Origin: Halobium salinum
GTDB lineage: Archaea > Halobacteriota > Halobacteria > Halobacteriales > Haloferacaceae
Assembly: GCF_026586625.1 (NCBI RefSeq)
Contig: NZ_JAODIW010000008.1
Location: forward strand, 677,811-741,810
DNA length: 64,000 nucleotides
Direction: 5' to 3'
Shown in pieces: positions 1-7,897 of this stretch (the stretch's first letter is position 1; each line of letters begins with the position of its first letter). The position numbers and the translations under genes are program-made. The notes under the pieces were generated by a model. That model searched no databases, was not told where the DNA came from, and saw only the letters and a list, made by a program, of their open reading frames with translations.

Positions 1-300
1 GCCGACGCTCGGGAGGTCGCGGTCCGCTCGGTCGTCCCCGTCGACCCGGTCGCCGTCCGTCTGCTCCGCCAGCACGGCGCGGAGTTCGGCGACGGAGTCG
101 GCGTCTTCGACCGGGTCGACCGTTTCGGCTGTCTTCCCTTCTTCGACCAACTCTTCGAGGTCGGCGACGAGCGCTTCGGCGCTCTCCGCGTCGCGGACCG
201 CCGCGTCGGCCGCGGGTTCGAGCCCCTCCGGGACGGCGGCGACCAGGTCGGCGAGGGTCGCGAGCGTGTCGTCGCCGTCGGACGTCGAGTCACCGTTCAT
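1..300 (-). CDS. Hypothetical acidic protein, cut off by the window edge
   Basis: The reading frame starts at an ATG whose first base is 300 and stays open to the left edge, so only the first 100 residues are seen. The protein begins MNGDSTSDGDDT and is rich in Ala, Asp and Glu; residues about 12-70 look like short amphipathic helices (ADLVAAVPEG, EALVADLEELVEEG). No catalytic motif is visible. A TATA-like GTTTAAC lies about 27 bp upstream (near 325-331), which fits leaderless transcription and supports this start. I do not recognise the family. Confidence 0.6.
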   Translation of the reverse strand, partial: MNGDSTSDGDDTLATLADLVAAVPEGLEPAADAAVRDAESAEALVADLEELVEEGKTAETVDPVEDADSVAELRAVLAEQTDGDRVDGDDRADRDLPSVG

Positions 301-364
301 CGGTGGCACCTCGGGGCGACCGGGGTTAAACTCGCTGGCGGTCGGGCCGGTGAGCCCGCGAGAA

Positions 365-1399
365 TCAGCCGTCGCCGGTGCCGGTCGAGTCGGAGGGCTG
401 GTCGCCGTCGCGGTCGAGCACGTGGGCGCGACTCCGGAGCAGGCTCCCGAGGTGGTCCGCGCCGTCGAGGACGGTCAGTCGACCGTCGGGGAGCCGGTCA
501 GCGAGGCGTCGCGCGCCGCCGACCGGGACGTTCGTGTCGCGGTCGCCGTGCCAGAGCCGGACCGGAGCGGAGACTCGGTCGAGGTCGGACCCCCACTCCG
601 CGGCGTGCAGGCGGCTCTCGACCACGACGCCGCTCCGGCTCCGGGCGAGCGCCTCGACGAAGTCCCGCCCGACGAGTTCGGCGACCGGCTCCGGAACCGG
701 GTCGCCGTCCGCCGACGTGTACTGCGAGACGACCGCCGACGCGTCGGTGCGCTCGACGACCCAGCGCTGGCCCCGGAGCATCGCACCGAGGAGCCGCGGC
801 GTGCGGGACGCCATCGTTCCGAGGAGTCGCTGGACGGTCGGCGTGGTCGACTGCACGGCGGGCGGGACCGCACCCCCGACGGCGTCGACGGTCGTCACTC
901 GGCCCCCGTGTGTCGCGGCGAACGCGAGCGCGTGGGGGCCGCCGCCGGAGAACCCGACGACGCGGGCGCGGTCGACGCCGGCGTCGTCCAGGACGGGAAC
1001 CAGGAACGCGCCCGCGTCGACCAGCGACCGCGTCGGCCACGGGGTCGACGCACCGTATCCGGGCCGGTCGGGAGCGAGAACGCGAACGCCACGGCGGCGC
1101 GCCGTCCGGTCGTACAGCGCGCCCAACAGGCGCGACCCCGGCGTCCCGTGTAGGAAGAGGAGCGGCGTGCCGTCGGGGTCGCCGTACTCGGCGTAGGCGA
1201 CCCGCCGTCCGTCGGCGTCGGTAGCGGTCCTGGTGGTCGCGTCGGCACGGGTCACGGCGTGGAGGGCGTCGTCGGCGTGGAGGGTGTCGTCAGCGGGGGC
1301 CGACCCGTCGGGGAGACGACTGTCGGCGTCGGTGAAACGGCCGTCGCCGTCGGGGAGGAACGTGTCGCCGAAGTCGTACGCGGTGACGCTCGCGTTCAC
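365..1399 (-). CDS. Alpha/beta hydrolase
   Basis: This 344-residue protein is a probable serine hydrolase of the alpha/beta fold; the substrate is unknown. The HGTPGS oxyanion segment is at residues 84-89, the nucleophile elbow GFSGGG places Ser at 151, the acidic residue is in WHGDRD (about 286-288), and the catalytic His is in GADHLGS (about 316). Residues 1-60 form a low-complexity acidic, Thr/Ala-rich extension in front of the usual fold. The start is a GTG preceded by a purine-rich GGGAGGG, so this gene may use a Shine-Dalgarno site. It is divergent from the HTH_10 regulator next door, which could control it, but no operator is visible. Confidence 0.85.
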   Translation of the reverse strand: MNASVTAYDFGDTFLPDGDGRFTDADSRLPDGSAPADDTLHADDALHAVTRADATTRTATDADGRRVAYAEYGDPDGTPLLFLHGTPGSRLLGALYDRTARRRGVRVLAPDRPGYGASTPWPTRSLVDAGAFLVPVLDDAGVDRARVVGFSGGGPHALAFAATHGGRVTTVDAVGGAVPPAVQSTTPTVQRLLGTMASRTPRLLGAMLRGQRWVVERTDASAVVSQYTSADGDPVPEPVAELVGRDFVEALARSRSGVVVESRLHAAEWGSDLDRVSAPVRLWHGDRDTNVPVGGARRLADRLPDGRLTVLDGADHLGSLLRSRAHVLDRDGDQPSDSTGTGDG

Positions 1400-1482
1400 A
1401 CCCTCCCTTTGTCGTCCCCCGGGAGTGTACCCTCCGCCGCATCGATGCGGCGTTTTAAGTGACGGGGCCCGGTGCGGCCCGC

Positions 1483-2160
1483 ATGAAGCACGTCGCGTTC
1501 TCGGTGACGTACCCGCCGGAGTCGGCGCATCCCGTCCACCAGGGGCTGATGCGGGAGGAGGTGCTCTCGCGCGCAGAGCTCTTGGTGTGGGGGCCGACCG
1601 ACCAGGTCACGACCCTCGTGTGGTACGACGGCGACCGCGAGTCGGTGCGGCGGGTGCTCGACGGCGTCGACAGTCTGGTCGAGGCCAGTCTCGTCCCCGG
1701 CGACGGGGGCACGTACGCCTTCACTCACCAGACGGCGTTCGAACTGCCGGCGGCGGTCGTCGACCTCGTCGCGCGGGCGAAACTGGCGTTCCTCCCGCCA
1801 GTCACGTTCCTCGACGACGGCACGGCGCGGTTCGAGGCCGTCGGCGAATCGCGCTCGCTGAGTGAGTTCCACGTCCGCCTGAGCGACCTGCTCGGCGCTC
1901 GCATCGAGCGAGTCCGCGAGTTCGACCGGGCGCCGTCGGCGGCGACGCTCACCGAACGCCAGCGGGCCGCCCTCGAGGCAGCCGCGGCGGTGGGTTACTA
2001 CGACGTGCCGCGGACGGGGAGCGTGGCGGACGTCGCCGAGCGACTCGACTGCGCGCGGAGCACCGCCGGCGAACTGCTCCGGAAGGCGGAGTCGGCGGTC
2101 GTATTCGATGTGCTCGACGGGCTGGACGGGCACAACGACCTCGACGGCGGCGCGGTGTAA
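1483..2160 (+). CDS. HTH_10 (bacterio-opsin-activator-like) regulator
   Basis: This is a 225-residue predicted DNA-binding regulator of the haloarchaeal HTH_10 class. Residues 1-150 form an N-terminal sensor-like domain, and residues about 156-206 (LTERQRAALEAA, GSVADVAERLDCARSTAGELL) form the helix-turn-helix that defines the family. A GTG in the same frame at 1459 was rejected as start because CGTTTTAAG at 1451-1459 is a good TATA element sitting 26-30 bp before the ATG at 1483, giving a leaderless transcript. Its ligand and targets are unknown. The divergent hydrolase is the nearest candidate target. Confidence 0.85.
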   Translation: MKHVAFSVTYPPESAHPVHQGLMREEVLSRAELLVWGPTDQVTTLVWYDGDRESVRRVLDGVDSLVEASLVPGDGGTYAFTHQTAFELPAAVVDLVARAKLAFLPPVTFLDDGTARFEAVGESRSLSEFHVRLSDLLGARIERVREFDRAPSAATLTERQRAALEAAAAVGYYDVPRTGSVADVAERLDCARSTAGELLRKAESAVVFDVLDGLDGHNDLDGGAV

Positions 2161-2170
2161 TCTCGGGCGG

Positions 2171-3403
2171 CTACAGTTCGACCGTCTCGCCCAGTTCCGG
2201 CGCACGGGCGTCGTGACCGTCCGCACGGAGGTCGGCGGCGAAGCCGGCGGTGTCGTCCCCGTGGTTCACCAAGACCTCGCAACCGTGGTAGCCGTCGAGG
2301 AAGGAGCGGAGACCCTCGGCGTCGGCGTGCGCGGAGAAGTCGTACTGCTCGGCACGAGCGGCGACGGGCATCACGCGGCCGTCGATCTCCGCGCGGCCGC
2401 GTTCGAGCAGTTCCCGGCCCGGCGTCCCTTCGACCTGGTAGCCCGTCATGGCGATTTTGTTCGTCGGGTCGCCGCGGATTTCGGGGATGTAGGTCATCGC
2501 TGGGCCGCCCGACAACATGCCGCTGGTCGTGACGATGACCGTGTTCTGCTCGGCGATTCGCTTTCGCTGGCCGTCGCGGCCGGTGACGACGCGGGCGTTC
2601 GACATCGCGCTCCGGAGGGCCTCGGCGTCGCGGACGTACTCGGGGTGTCGGCGGAGCATCTTCGCGACGCCGACGCCCATCCCGTCGACGTAGCAGTCCA
2701 CGTCGTGGGCGTCGAGTACGTGCAGAATCTCCTGGGTGCGCCCGATGGCGAACGCGGGGACGACGACGGTCCCGCCCTCCCAGAGCGTCGTGCGGACGGA
2801 TTCGACGAACTGTCGCTCGACCTCGTCGCGGGGCGGGTGGTCCACGTCGGCGTAGGTCGACTCACAAATCACGACGTCGGCGTCCGGACGGTCGGTGGTG
2901 CCGGCAACGAGCCGTTGGTCACCGGTGTGGAAGTCGCCGGTGTACAGCAGGCGCGTGTCGCCGTCGTCGACGAGGACGTGGGCGCTGCCGGGGATGTGGC
3001 CCGCGTTGTAGAACGTCACCTCGTAGCCCGCCGCGTCGAACGGGTCGCCGTAGCCGTGGCGCTCCGAGACCTCCGAGAGGCGCCGGACGTGCTCCTCGGT
3101 GAACGGGCAGTCGTACGTGCCGCCGTGGAGCTTGATGGTGTCGCGGGAGAGTGTGTGTGCCAACTCCTCAGTCGGCGGCGTCCAGTGGATGGGCGGGCGG
3201 GCGTCGCCGGCGAGCAGCGTCGGGAGGTTGCCCACGTGGTCGAGGTGGCCGTGGGAGACGACGACGGCGTCGGGGTCGGGGCGGGCGACGGGGTACTGCG
3301 GCGGGTTCCCCGTCAGCGTTCCGTAGTCGAGCAGGAGCGAGTCGTCGACGAGAATCGCGCTCCGGCCGACCTCCTCGGCGCCGCCGAGGAACTGGAGTTT
3401 CAT
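2171..3403 (-). CDS. Beta-CASP metallo-beta-lactamase RNase (aCPSF2-like)
   Basis: This 410-residue protein is a predicted zinc-dependent RNase. The metallo-beta-lactamase signature HGHLDHVG is at residues 51-58, followed by the later metal ligands in TGDFHTGDQ and CESTYAD. The beta-CASP part carries TSGMLSGGPA, SAHADAEGL and VNHGDD. It has no N-terminal KH domains, which separates it from the larger aCPSF1 termination factor and fits the shorter archaeal aCPSF2 group used in RNA 3'-end trimming or turnover. It converges on the HTH_10 gene with only 10 bases between stop codons. The family call is strong; the exact RNA substrate is inference. Confidence 0.9.
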   Translation of the reverse strand: MKLQFLGGAEEVGRSAILVDDSLLLDYGTLTGNPPQYPVARPDPDAVVVSHGHLDHVGNLPTLLAGDARPPIHWTPPTEELAHTLSRDTIKLHGGTYDCPFTEEHVRRLSEVSERHGYGDPFDAAGYEVTFYNAGHIPGSAHVLVDDGDTRLLYTGDFHTGDQRLVAGTTDRPDADVVICESTYADVDHPPRDEVERQFVESVRTTLWEGGTVVVPAFAIGRTQEILHVLDAHDVDCYVDGMGVGVAKMLRRHPEYVRDAEALRSAMSNARVVTGRDGQRKRIAEQNTVIVTTSGMLSGGPAMTYIPEIRGDPTNKIAMTGYQVEGTPGRELLERGRAEIDGRVMPVAARAEQYDFSAHADAEGLRSFLDGYHGCEVLVNHGDDTAGFAADLRADGHDARAPELGETVEL

Positions 3404-3535
3404 TGCCGACGGGTAGCCGCCGGCGACGTTTGGGTCGCTCGGTTCGGTTCGAGGACTGACAATGGAGGAACGGGTACCTGGCCAGGTCTGTGGTTCACGG
3501 AAGCCCCCGTCGGACGGGACTCGTCCGTTCGCTCC

Positions 3536-4876
3536 CTACTCGGCCGCCAACGTCGACACCGCGTCCACCCGGGGGAGCCGCCGGAGGGAGGGGACGGTGA
3601 GTACGTAGAGGCCGTAGACGGCGAAGCCGACCGCGCCGCCCCAGAGGACGACCGAAGTCGACGTAGCGGCCGCCACGGCGCCGCCGACGAGCGCCCCGAC
3701 CGGCGTCATCGCGGCCGAGGCGCTGCCGAGCACCGAGGAGACGCGCCCGAGCAGCCCCTCGGGGACGAGCGCCTGCACCATCGACGCGATGAGCACGTTC
3801 ACGACTCCGGCGGGGACGAACGCGAGCGCGAACAGCGCCGCGGTGGCGGGGAGCCAGCCGACGGTGACGGCACCGGCCCACACGACAGCGCTCAGGAGGG
3901 TTCCGACGACGGCGACGACGCCGAACCGGAACCGGTCGAGGACGTTTCCGGCGAGGGCCCCGACGAGGAGACCGACGCCGATACCGGCCGTGAGAATCCC
4001 GTACGCGCTCGCGCCGCCGAGTTGGTCGCCGTACGCCGGGAGGACGGCCATCACGCCGCCGAGGGTGAAGTTGACCACGACCGCCCCGGCGAGGAGTTTC
4101 GCTACGACGGTCCCTCGGAGGAAGGCGATGCCCTCGCGGAGGTCGGCGAGGTAGGAGTCGTCGCCGTTCGAATCCGAGTCCGCGTCGTCGACGCCGCCGT
4201 CCGCGACCGCTGCGTCCGAGTCGGTATCGGGGTCGCCGTCGGTCGGCGGCGACGGACCGGCGTCCCCGGTCGTGCTCGCGGCCGGGATTCGGAGTCCCGC
4301 GAACAGCCACACCGCGACGGCGAAGGTCACGGAGTCGACGAGAAAGAGGGTGACGCCGCCGACGGCGGCGATGAGAACCCCACCGAGGGCGTTGAACGCG
4401 GCGTCGACGCCCTGGTACGCGAGCGTGAACAGGGAGTTGGCGGCGACGAGTTCGTCCTGCTCGACGATTCTGGGCAGGGCGGCCGACTGCGCCGGGTACA
4501 CCGGCTGGTTCAGCAGGGAGAGCAGCGGCATGACGGCCAGGAGGAGCGGCGCGGAGAGCGCGCCGACGTGAGCCGCGGCGGGGACGACGAGGACGAGCAC
4601 CCCCTGGAGGAGTTGGGTGCCGACGAACACCTGCCGGAGCGGGAGCCGGTCGACCAGCGGGCCGAAGAGAAACTGGAGCGCCGCCGGCGCCATGACGAGG
4701 AAGCCGGCGACGCCGGTGTACAGCTCCGAGCCGGTGAGTTCGTAGACGAGCCACATCGCGGCGACGTAGTAGAGGCTGTCGCCCGCGTTCGTCACCAGCC
4801 GTCCGAGGAAGAGCCGGCGGAACGTGGGGTTCCGAAAGAGGGCGTGCATGAGGGGATTGAGAGCCGTCCACCCCAT
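3536..4876 (-). CDS. MFS transporter (MFS_3/EntS-like exporter)
   Basis: This integral membrane protein of 446 residues has about 12 hydrophobic segments split by an acidic cytoplasmic loop of roughly 60 residues (GDPDTDSDAAVADGG region). The N-terminal FRNPTFRRLFLGR and the following NAGDSLY segment are typical of MFS_3 drug/siderophore efflux carriers. The ATG at 4876 is used here. An internal ATG at 4846 (MHALFRNP) is an alternative, since TTACATTGAT at about 4872-4882 could be a TATA element for it. The gene lies just downstream of a winged-helix regulator on the same strand and behind a perfect palindrome, suggesting regulated efflux. The substrate is unknown. Confidence 0.85.
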   Translation of the reverse strand: MGWTALNPLMHALFRNPTFRRLFLGRLVTNAGDSLYYVAAMWLVYELTGSELYTGVAGFLVMAPAALQFLFGPLVDRLPLRQVFVGTQLLQGVLVLVVPAAAHVGALSAPLLLAVMPLLSLLNQPVYPAQSAALPRIVEQDELVAANSLFTLAYQGVDAAFNALGGVLIAAVGGVTLFLVDSVTFAVAVWLFAGLRIPAASTTGDAGPSPPTDGDPDTDSDAAVADGGVDDADSDSNGDDSYLADLREGIAFLRGTVVAKLLAGAVVVNFTLGGVMAVLPAYGDQLGGASAYGILTAGIGVGLLVGALAGNVLDRFRFGVVAVVGTLLSAVVWAGAVTVGWLPATAALFALAFVPAGVVNVLIASMVQALVPEGLLGRVSSVLGSASAAMTPVGALVGGAVAAATSTSVVLWGGAVGFAVYGLYVLTVPSLRRLPRVDAVSTLAAE

Positions 4877-4896
4877 CAATGTAAGCAGAAAGACAG

Positions 4897-4918
4897 TTCT
4901 GTCCGGCGCCGGACAGAA
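4897..4918. promoter_or_regulatory. Perfect 22-bp palindrome before the MFS gene
   Basis: The sequence is a perfect inverted repeat with half-site TTCTGTCCGGC and no spacer. A third partial half-site, TTCTGTC, lies at 4924-4930. It sits in the 53-bp gap between the regulator stop codon and the transporter start. Perfect symmetry at this length suits a dimeric repressor or activator site. An RNA hairpin acting as an attenuator is the alternative, but no T-tract follows it. Confidence 0.5.
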
Positions 4919-4929
4919 GATTCGTTCTG

Positions 4930-5811
4930 TCAGCGCCCGGTTATTTCGGAGCCGACCACCGACAGCGACTCGTCGACGACGAGAGTGAGTTCGTCGCCGT
5001 CGACACGGTACGTGACCGCTGCGCGGCGCGGGTCCTCGGTCACGAACCGGGCGCGTTCGTCGACGGCGGCGAAGTCGAGCAGCGAGGTCTCCCGGAGGTC
5101 GACCCCGCGGTCGTGGTAGAAGCCGGCCACGGGCGGGCGGCGGTGGAGCGCGGCGCCGAGGTCGGCGGTGATGGTCTGTCCGCAGCGGTCGCAGGCGTAC
5201 TCCACGAAGGGGACGCCCTCGAAGCGCTGGTCGTCGAAGCCGGCCCCTCTGGCCGAGGACAGCGACGGGACGATAGGACCCTCACAGACGGAGCAGAACC
5301 CGTCGTCGGCGCGGACGACCAGCGCGCGCATGTACCGTTCGGCGACCGCCGGATACACCTCGTGGTCGTGCGCGGCGAAGACGCCCGGGGGGATTCTCCA
5401 CTCCATCGTCCAGTGGCCGCAGTCGTCACAGGTGATTTTGACGCGCTCGTCCTCGTAGCGGAAGGTCATCTGACCGCCACAGAGCGGGCAAGACTCGCCG
5501 AACGGGAGCGGGTCGGCGTGGCCGTCCTGCGTGACGCTGCCCGAAAGGACGGCGCCGATGACTTGGATTCCGGCGAGTCGAAGCTTGTACCCATCATCCG
5601 TCTTCCGGACGAAGCGGTTGGTGAGCTTTCCGACGTGGTAGTTGAACCGCCCGGAGTCGTCTACCCCGACCGCCGACCGGAGTTCCGAGAAGGGGAGTTC
5701 ACGCCCGTCCGCGTCCCAGAGTGCCTGTAGAATCGCGACGCGCGTTGGGTCCGACAGCGCCGCGAACGCCTCGGCGGGGTCGGCGGCGTCGGCGGGCGTG
5801 GAGGAGTCCAT
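4930..5811 (-). CDS. Winged-helix (ArsR-like) regulator with two zinc ribbons
   Basis: This 293-residue protein opens with an ArsR-like winged helix (residues about 10-75, LSDPTRVAILQAL). Two Cys4 zinc-ribbon-like pairs follow: CPLCGG with CDDCG, and CSVCE with CDRCG. The architecture is a common haloarchaeal transcription-factor type. The ATG at 5811 begins right before the wHTH (MDSSTPADAADP); the 28 additional codons available upstream are not typical of the domain and were left out. It is followed on the same strand by an MFS exporter and a palindrome, so control of that exporter is the simplest inference. The signal sensed is unknown. Confidence 0.85.
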   Translation of the reverse strand: MDSSTPADAADPAEAFAALSDPTRVAILQALWDADGRELPFSELRSAVGVDDSGRFNYHVGKLTNRFVRKTDDGYKLRLAGIQVIGAVLSGSVTQDGHADPLPFGESCPLCGGQMTFRYEDERVKITCDDCGHWTMEWRIPPGVFAAHDHEVYPAVAERYMRALVVRADDGFCSVCEGPIVPSLSSARGAGFDDQRFEGVPFVEYACDRCGQTITADLGAALHRRPPVAGFYHDRGVDLRETSLLDFAAVDERARFVTEDPRRAAVTYRVDGDELTLVVDESLSVVGSEITGR

Positions 5812-5885
5812 GCGTGCACCTGACGTGAGGTCCCTATCAGCGTACCGGCGTGTCGCGGACGTCAGTGGTTCGGCGGTAATCGGAG

Positions 5886-5924
5886 ATTTATACAATTTTG
5901 TGATATTCAGTGCAAGAATAACAA
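5886..5924 (+). promoter_or_regulatory. AT-rich promoter region before the tRNA-like element
   Basis: This is the most AT-rich stretch of the first 9 kb, with TTTATACA at about 5886-5893, GATATTC near 5902 and GAATAACAAAG at about 5916-5926. The last lies about 30-40 bp before the tRNA-like 5' end and could serve as its TATA element. The first could also act on the minus strand for the regulator gene at 5811. Confidence 0.45.
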
Positions 5925-5955
5925 AGTGGGTGCCGGGCGTCGTATCGATTGCAGT

Positions 5956-6041
5956 GGAAGGGTCGCTCAGTGGCAGAGCACCGTTCGGTCGGCGGACGGG
6001 AGCCGTTCAGGCTTCGTGTGGTTCGAATCCCACCCCTTCCG
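5956..6041 (+). tRNA. tRNA-like element, class II shape, anticodon not assignable
   Basis: The 5' end GGAAGGG (5956-5962) pairs perfectly with CCCTTCC (6034-6040), followed by a G discriminator. A normal D-arm (GCTC AGTGGCA GAGC) and a T-loop TTCGAAT (6022-6028) are present. Positions 6000-6014 form a 5-bp hairpin that looks like a long variable arm. Two features are wrong for a normal tRNA. The anticodon arm (5981-5999) pairs CCGTT with GACGG around a 9-nt loop that has no U33-anticodon pattern, and the T-stem closes only if T6019 is bulged. It may be a degenerate tRNA, a tRNA-like RNA, or a tRNA with an unusual intron. A functional tRNA of normal type is not supported. Confidence 0.5.
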
Positions 6042-6351
6042 TTTTCCGAGGAACGTAGCGAGCGACCGACGGGAGCGAGCCAGTGAGTCGTGAAAACGAC
6101 TCGGGAAGGGTTCGAATCAGGGAGTGAAGCGAGCGTCAGTGAGCGGAACGACCGTGGTTCGAATCCCACCCCTTCCGTGCCGGCGCGAACGACAGTAAGC
6201 GCCGGCCGAGTACGGTGGCGATTCGAACCCTGTCAGTCGCAGCGTCCGAGTGAAACGAGGGCGACCGTCTGACTCCGGTTCGAATCCCACCCCTTCCGTT
6301 TTCCGAGGAACGTAGCGAGCGACCGACGGGAGCGAGCCGGTGAGTCGTGAA
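6020..6351 (+). repeat. Array of tRNA 3'-end copies
   Basis: The T-loop/acceptor end of the upstream tRNA-like element (ggttcgaatcccac...ccttccg, 22 bp) occurs three times: 6020-6041, 6156-6177 and 6277-6298. The first and third copies extend into a 75-bp direct repeat (6020-6094 and 6277-6351) with one mismatch by eye (6082 against 6339). Between them lie further T-arm fragments, one direct (about 6107-6116) and one inverted (about 6222-6231), within GAGCGAGCG-rich spacer. No gene is visible in 6042-6424. Serial integration scars or recombination between tRNA ends are possible origins. Confidence 0.8.
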
Positions 6352-6424
6352 GGCGCCTTCCACACCCTCCTCCCACCGTCGACGACCGCGAAGTTCATGT
6401 TCGGTCGCCGACCTCACCAATCCG

Positions 6425-6982
6425 ATGCAGCCGCCAGCCGACGCCAGCCGCGAGGAACTCCGCGAGTGGGCGCGGGCGTACGCCCGAACGGTCGACGTCG
6501 ACGTGGACCACGACCGGCTCTCGTGGACGGTGTCGACGCGGGCGAAGCGCCGCGCCGGGGTGTGCCTGTACGACCGCGACGCCGAAGAGGCTCGCATCCG
6601 ACTGGCGTGGCGCGCCTACGAGGCGTTCGACCCCGAGACGTTCGCGGGAGTCGTCCGCCACGAACTCGTCCACGCGTGGGAGTTCCAGCGCTTCGGCGAG
6701 TCGAGCCACGGCGAACGCTTCCGCCGTGTCGCCGCCGACCTAGACGCTCCGCTCCGGTGTCCGCGGTTCACCGACGGCCGACTCCGGCTGGTCTGTCTCG
6801 ACGGCGACTGCGACTGGGCGGCCCACCGTCATCGAGCGTCGAAGACCGTCACGCGGCCGGGTGACCACCGCTGTGGCGCCTGCGGCGGGCGCTACGAGGT
6901 CAGACACGTCGCTACCGGCGAGGGGTGGCGAACCGCCGACGGGTACGAGTCGGCGCGGACCCGAATCGGCGCCGACTGGTGA
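6425..6982 (+). CDS. SprT-like zinc metallopeptidase
   Basis: This 185-residue SprT-family protein carries the zinc protease motif HELVH at residues 79-83 and a third probable ligand in SSHGERF (His95). A C-terminal zinc ribbon follows, with Cys124, Cys129, Cys150 and Cys153. In eukaryotes the related Spartan cuts DNA-protein crosslinks; for archaeal members this role is only inferred. An upstream in-frame ATG at 6347 would add 26 Arg/Ser/Pro-rich residues from the repeat array and was rejected in favour of MQPPADASRE at 6425. It is followed by an aldolase on the same strand. Confidence 0.85.
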   Translation: MQPPADASREELREWARAYARTVDVDVDHDRLSWTVSTRAKRRAGVCLYDRDAEEARIRLAWRAYEAFDPETFAGVVRHELVHAWEFQRFGESSHGERFRRVAADLDAPLRCPRFTDGRLRLVCLDGDCDWAAHRHRASKTVTRPGDHRCGACGGRYEVRHVATGEGWRTADGYESARTRIGADW

Positions 6983-7064
6983 GTCGGGACGACGGGACGA
7001 CGCCGAGCGGCGGACACGCGACGGGCCCAGCAACGTGATGCTCGTTCGCGTCCAACGGAGTGGG

Positions 7065-7856
7065 ATGACCGACTCCCCCCGCAGCAACGGTCTCCGCGAG
7101 ACGATGGCCGACGGCGTCGCCTTCGGCGTCCTCGACAACACCTACAGCCCCGCGCTCGTCGAGCTGTACGGCGAGATGGGCTTCGACTTCGTCTGGTTCG
7201 ACCTCGAGCACGGCGGCCCCAGCCCGTGGGACGCGACGGCACTGGAGGACGCTCTCCGCGCGGCCGAACTCACGGACACCGAACTGCTCGTGCGCCTCCC
7301 CAGCGCCGACCCCGCCATGGTCCGGAAGGTCCTCGACGCCGGCGTCAGGAACCTGTTTGTCTCCCGGGTGTGGAGCGCCGAGGAGGTTCGGACCGTCGTC
7401 GAGGCGGCCCGGTTCGAGTACGCCGGCGAGCCGGGCGAACGCGGCCTCGGCTCCCCTCGCGCCAGCCGGTGGGGGCTCGCCGGCGACGACTACGTCCCCG
7501 TCGAAGACGAGGAGATTCTCGTCGGCGTCACCGTCGAGACCGAGGCGGCCGTCGACGCGATAGACGAGATTCTCGCCGTCCCCGAACTGGGGTTCGTCTT
7601 CGTCGGGCCGTTCGACCTCTCGGTCGCGCTGGGTCACCCCGGTGAGGTCGACCACGAGGCCGTGCAGGCGGCGGTCGAGACCGTCCGCGACGACGCTCTC
7701 GACGCCGACGTCTCGCTCGGGGGACTGGGCTTCGGTGACGACGACGTGCGCTCGAAAGTCGAGCAGGGGTACTCGATGCTCAACGTCGGGAGCACGGTCG
7801 GCGCGATTCGGGGAACGTTCCCCGAGAAACTGGAGGCCTACCGCGACGCTGTCTGA
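7065..7856 (+). CDS. HpcH/HpaI aldolase family protein
   Basis: This 263-residue TIM-barrel protein belongs to the class II (metal-dependent) 2-oxoacid aldolase family, which cleaves 4-hydroxy-2-oxoacids to pyruvate and an aldehyde. Diagnostic segments are WFDLEHG (residues 44-50, catalytic His49), LLVRLPS (substrate Arg), VTVETEAAVD (metal-binding Glu) and FVGPFDLSVALG (metal-binding Asp). The start MTDSPRSNG at 7065 was chosen because the upstream open frame overlaps the protease gene and encodes only low-complexity residues. The physiological substrate cannot be read from the sequence, and no aromatic degradation cluster is nearby. Confidence 0.88.
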   Translation: MTDSPRSNGLRETMADGVAFGVLDNTYSPALVELYGEMGFDFVWFDLEHGGPSPWDATALEDALRAAELTDTELLVRLPSADPAMVRKVLDAGVRNLFVSRVWSAEEVRTVVEAARFEYAGEPGERGLGSPRASRWGLAGDDYVPVEDEEILVGVTVETEAAVDAIDEILAVPELGFVFVGPFDLSVALGHPGEVDHEAVQAAVETVRDDALDADVSLGGLGFGDDDVRSKVEQGYSMLNVGSTVGAIRGTFPEKLEAYRDAV

Positions 7857-7897
7857 GCGTCACCGGGGCACCCGACAGCCCACCCCCGTTCGACAGC

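Noticed and set aside
2108-5119. A 1003-codon open frame on the plus strand
   Set aside because: It runs antisense to the RNase and MFS genes and is explained by high GC and lack of stops; its protein is Arg/Val/Glu-rich without any domain, whereas the minus frames encode clear families.
5956-6041. Selenocysteine tRNA
   Set aside because: The length (86 nt) and G discriminator are suggestive, but there is no TCA in an anticodon loop, the D-stem is only 4 bp and the acceptor stem is a normal 7 bp.
6020-6351. Active integrative element
   Set aside because: Although tRNA 3' ends are repeated, there is no integrase or element cargo between the copies.
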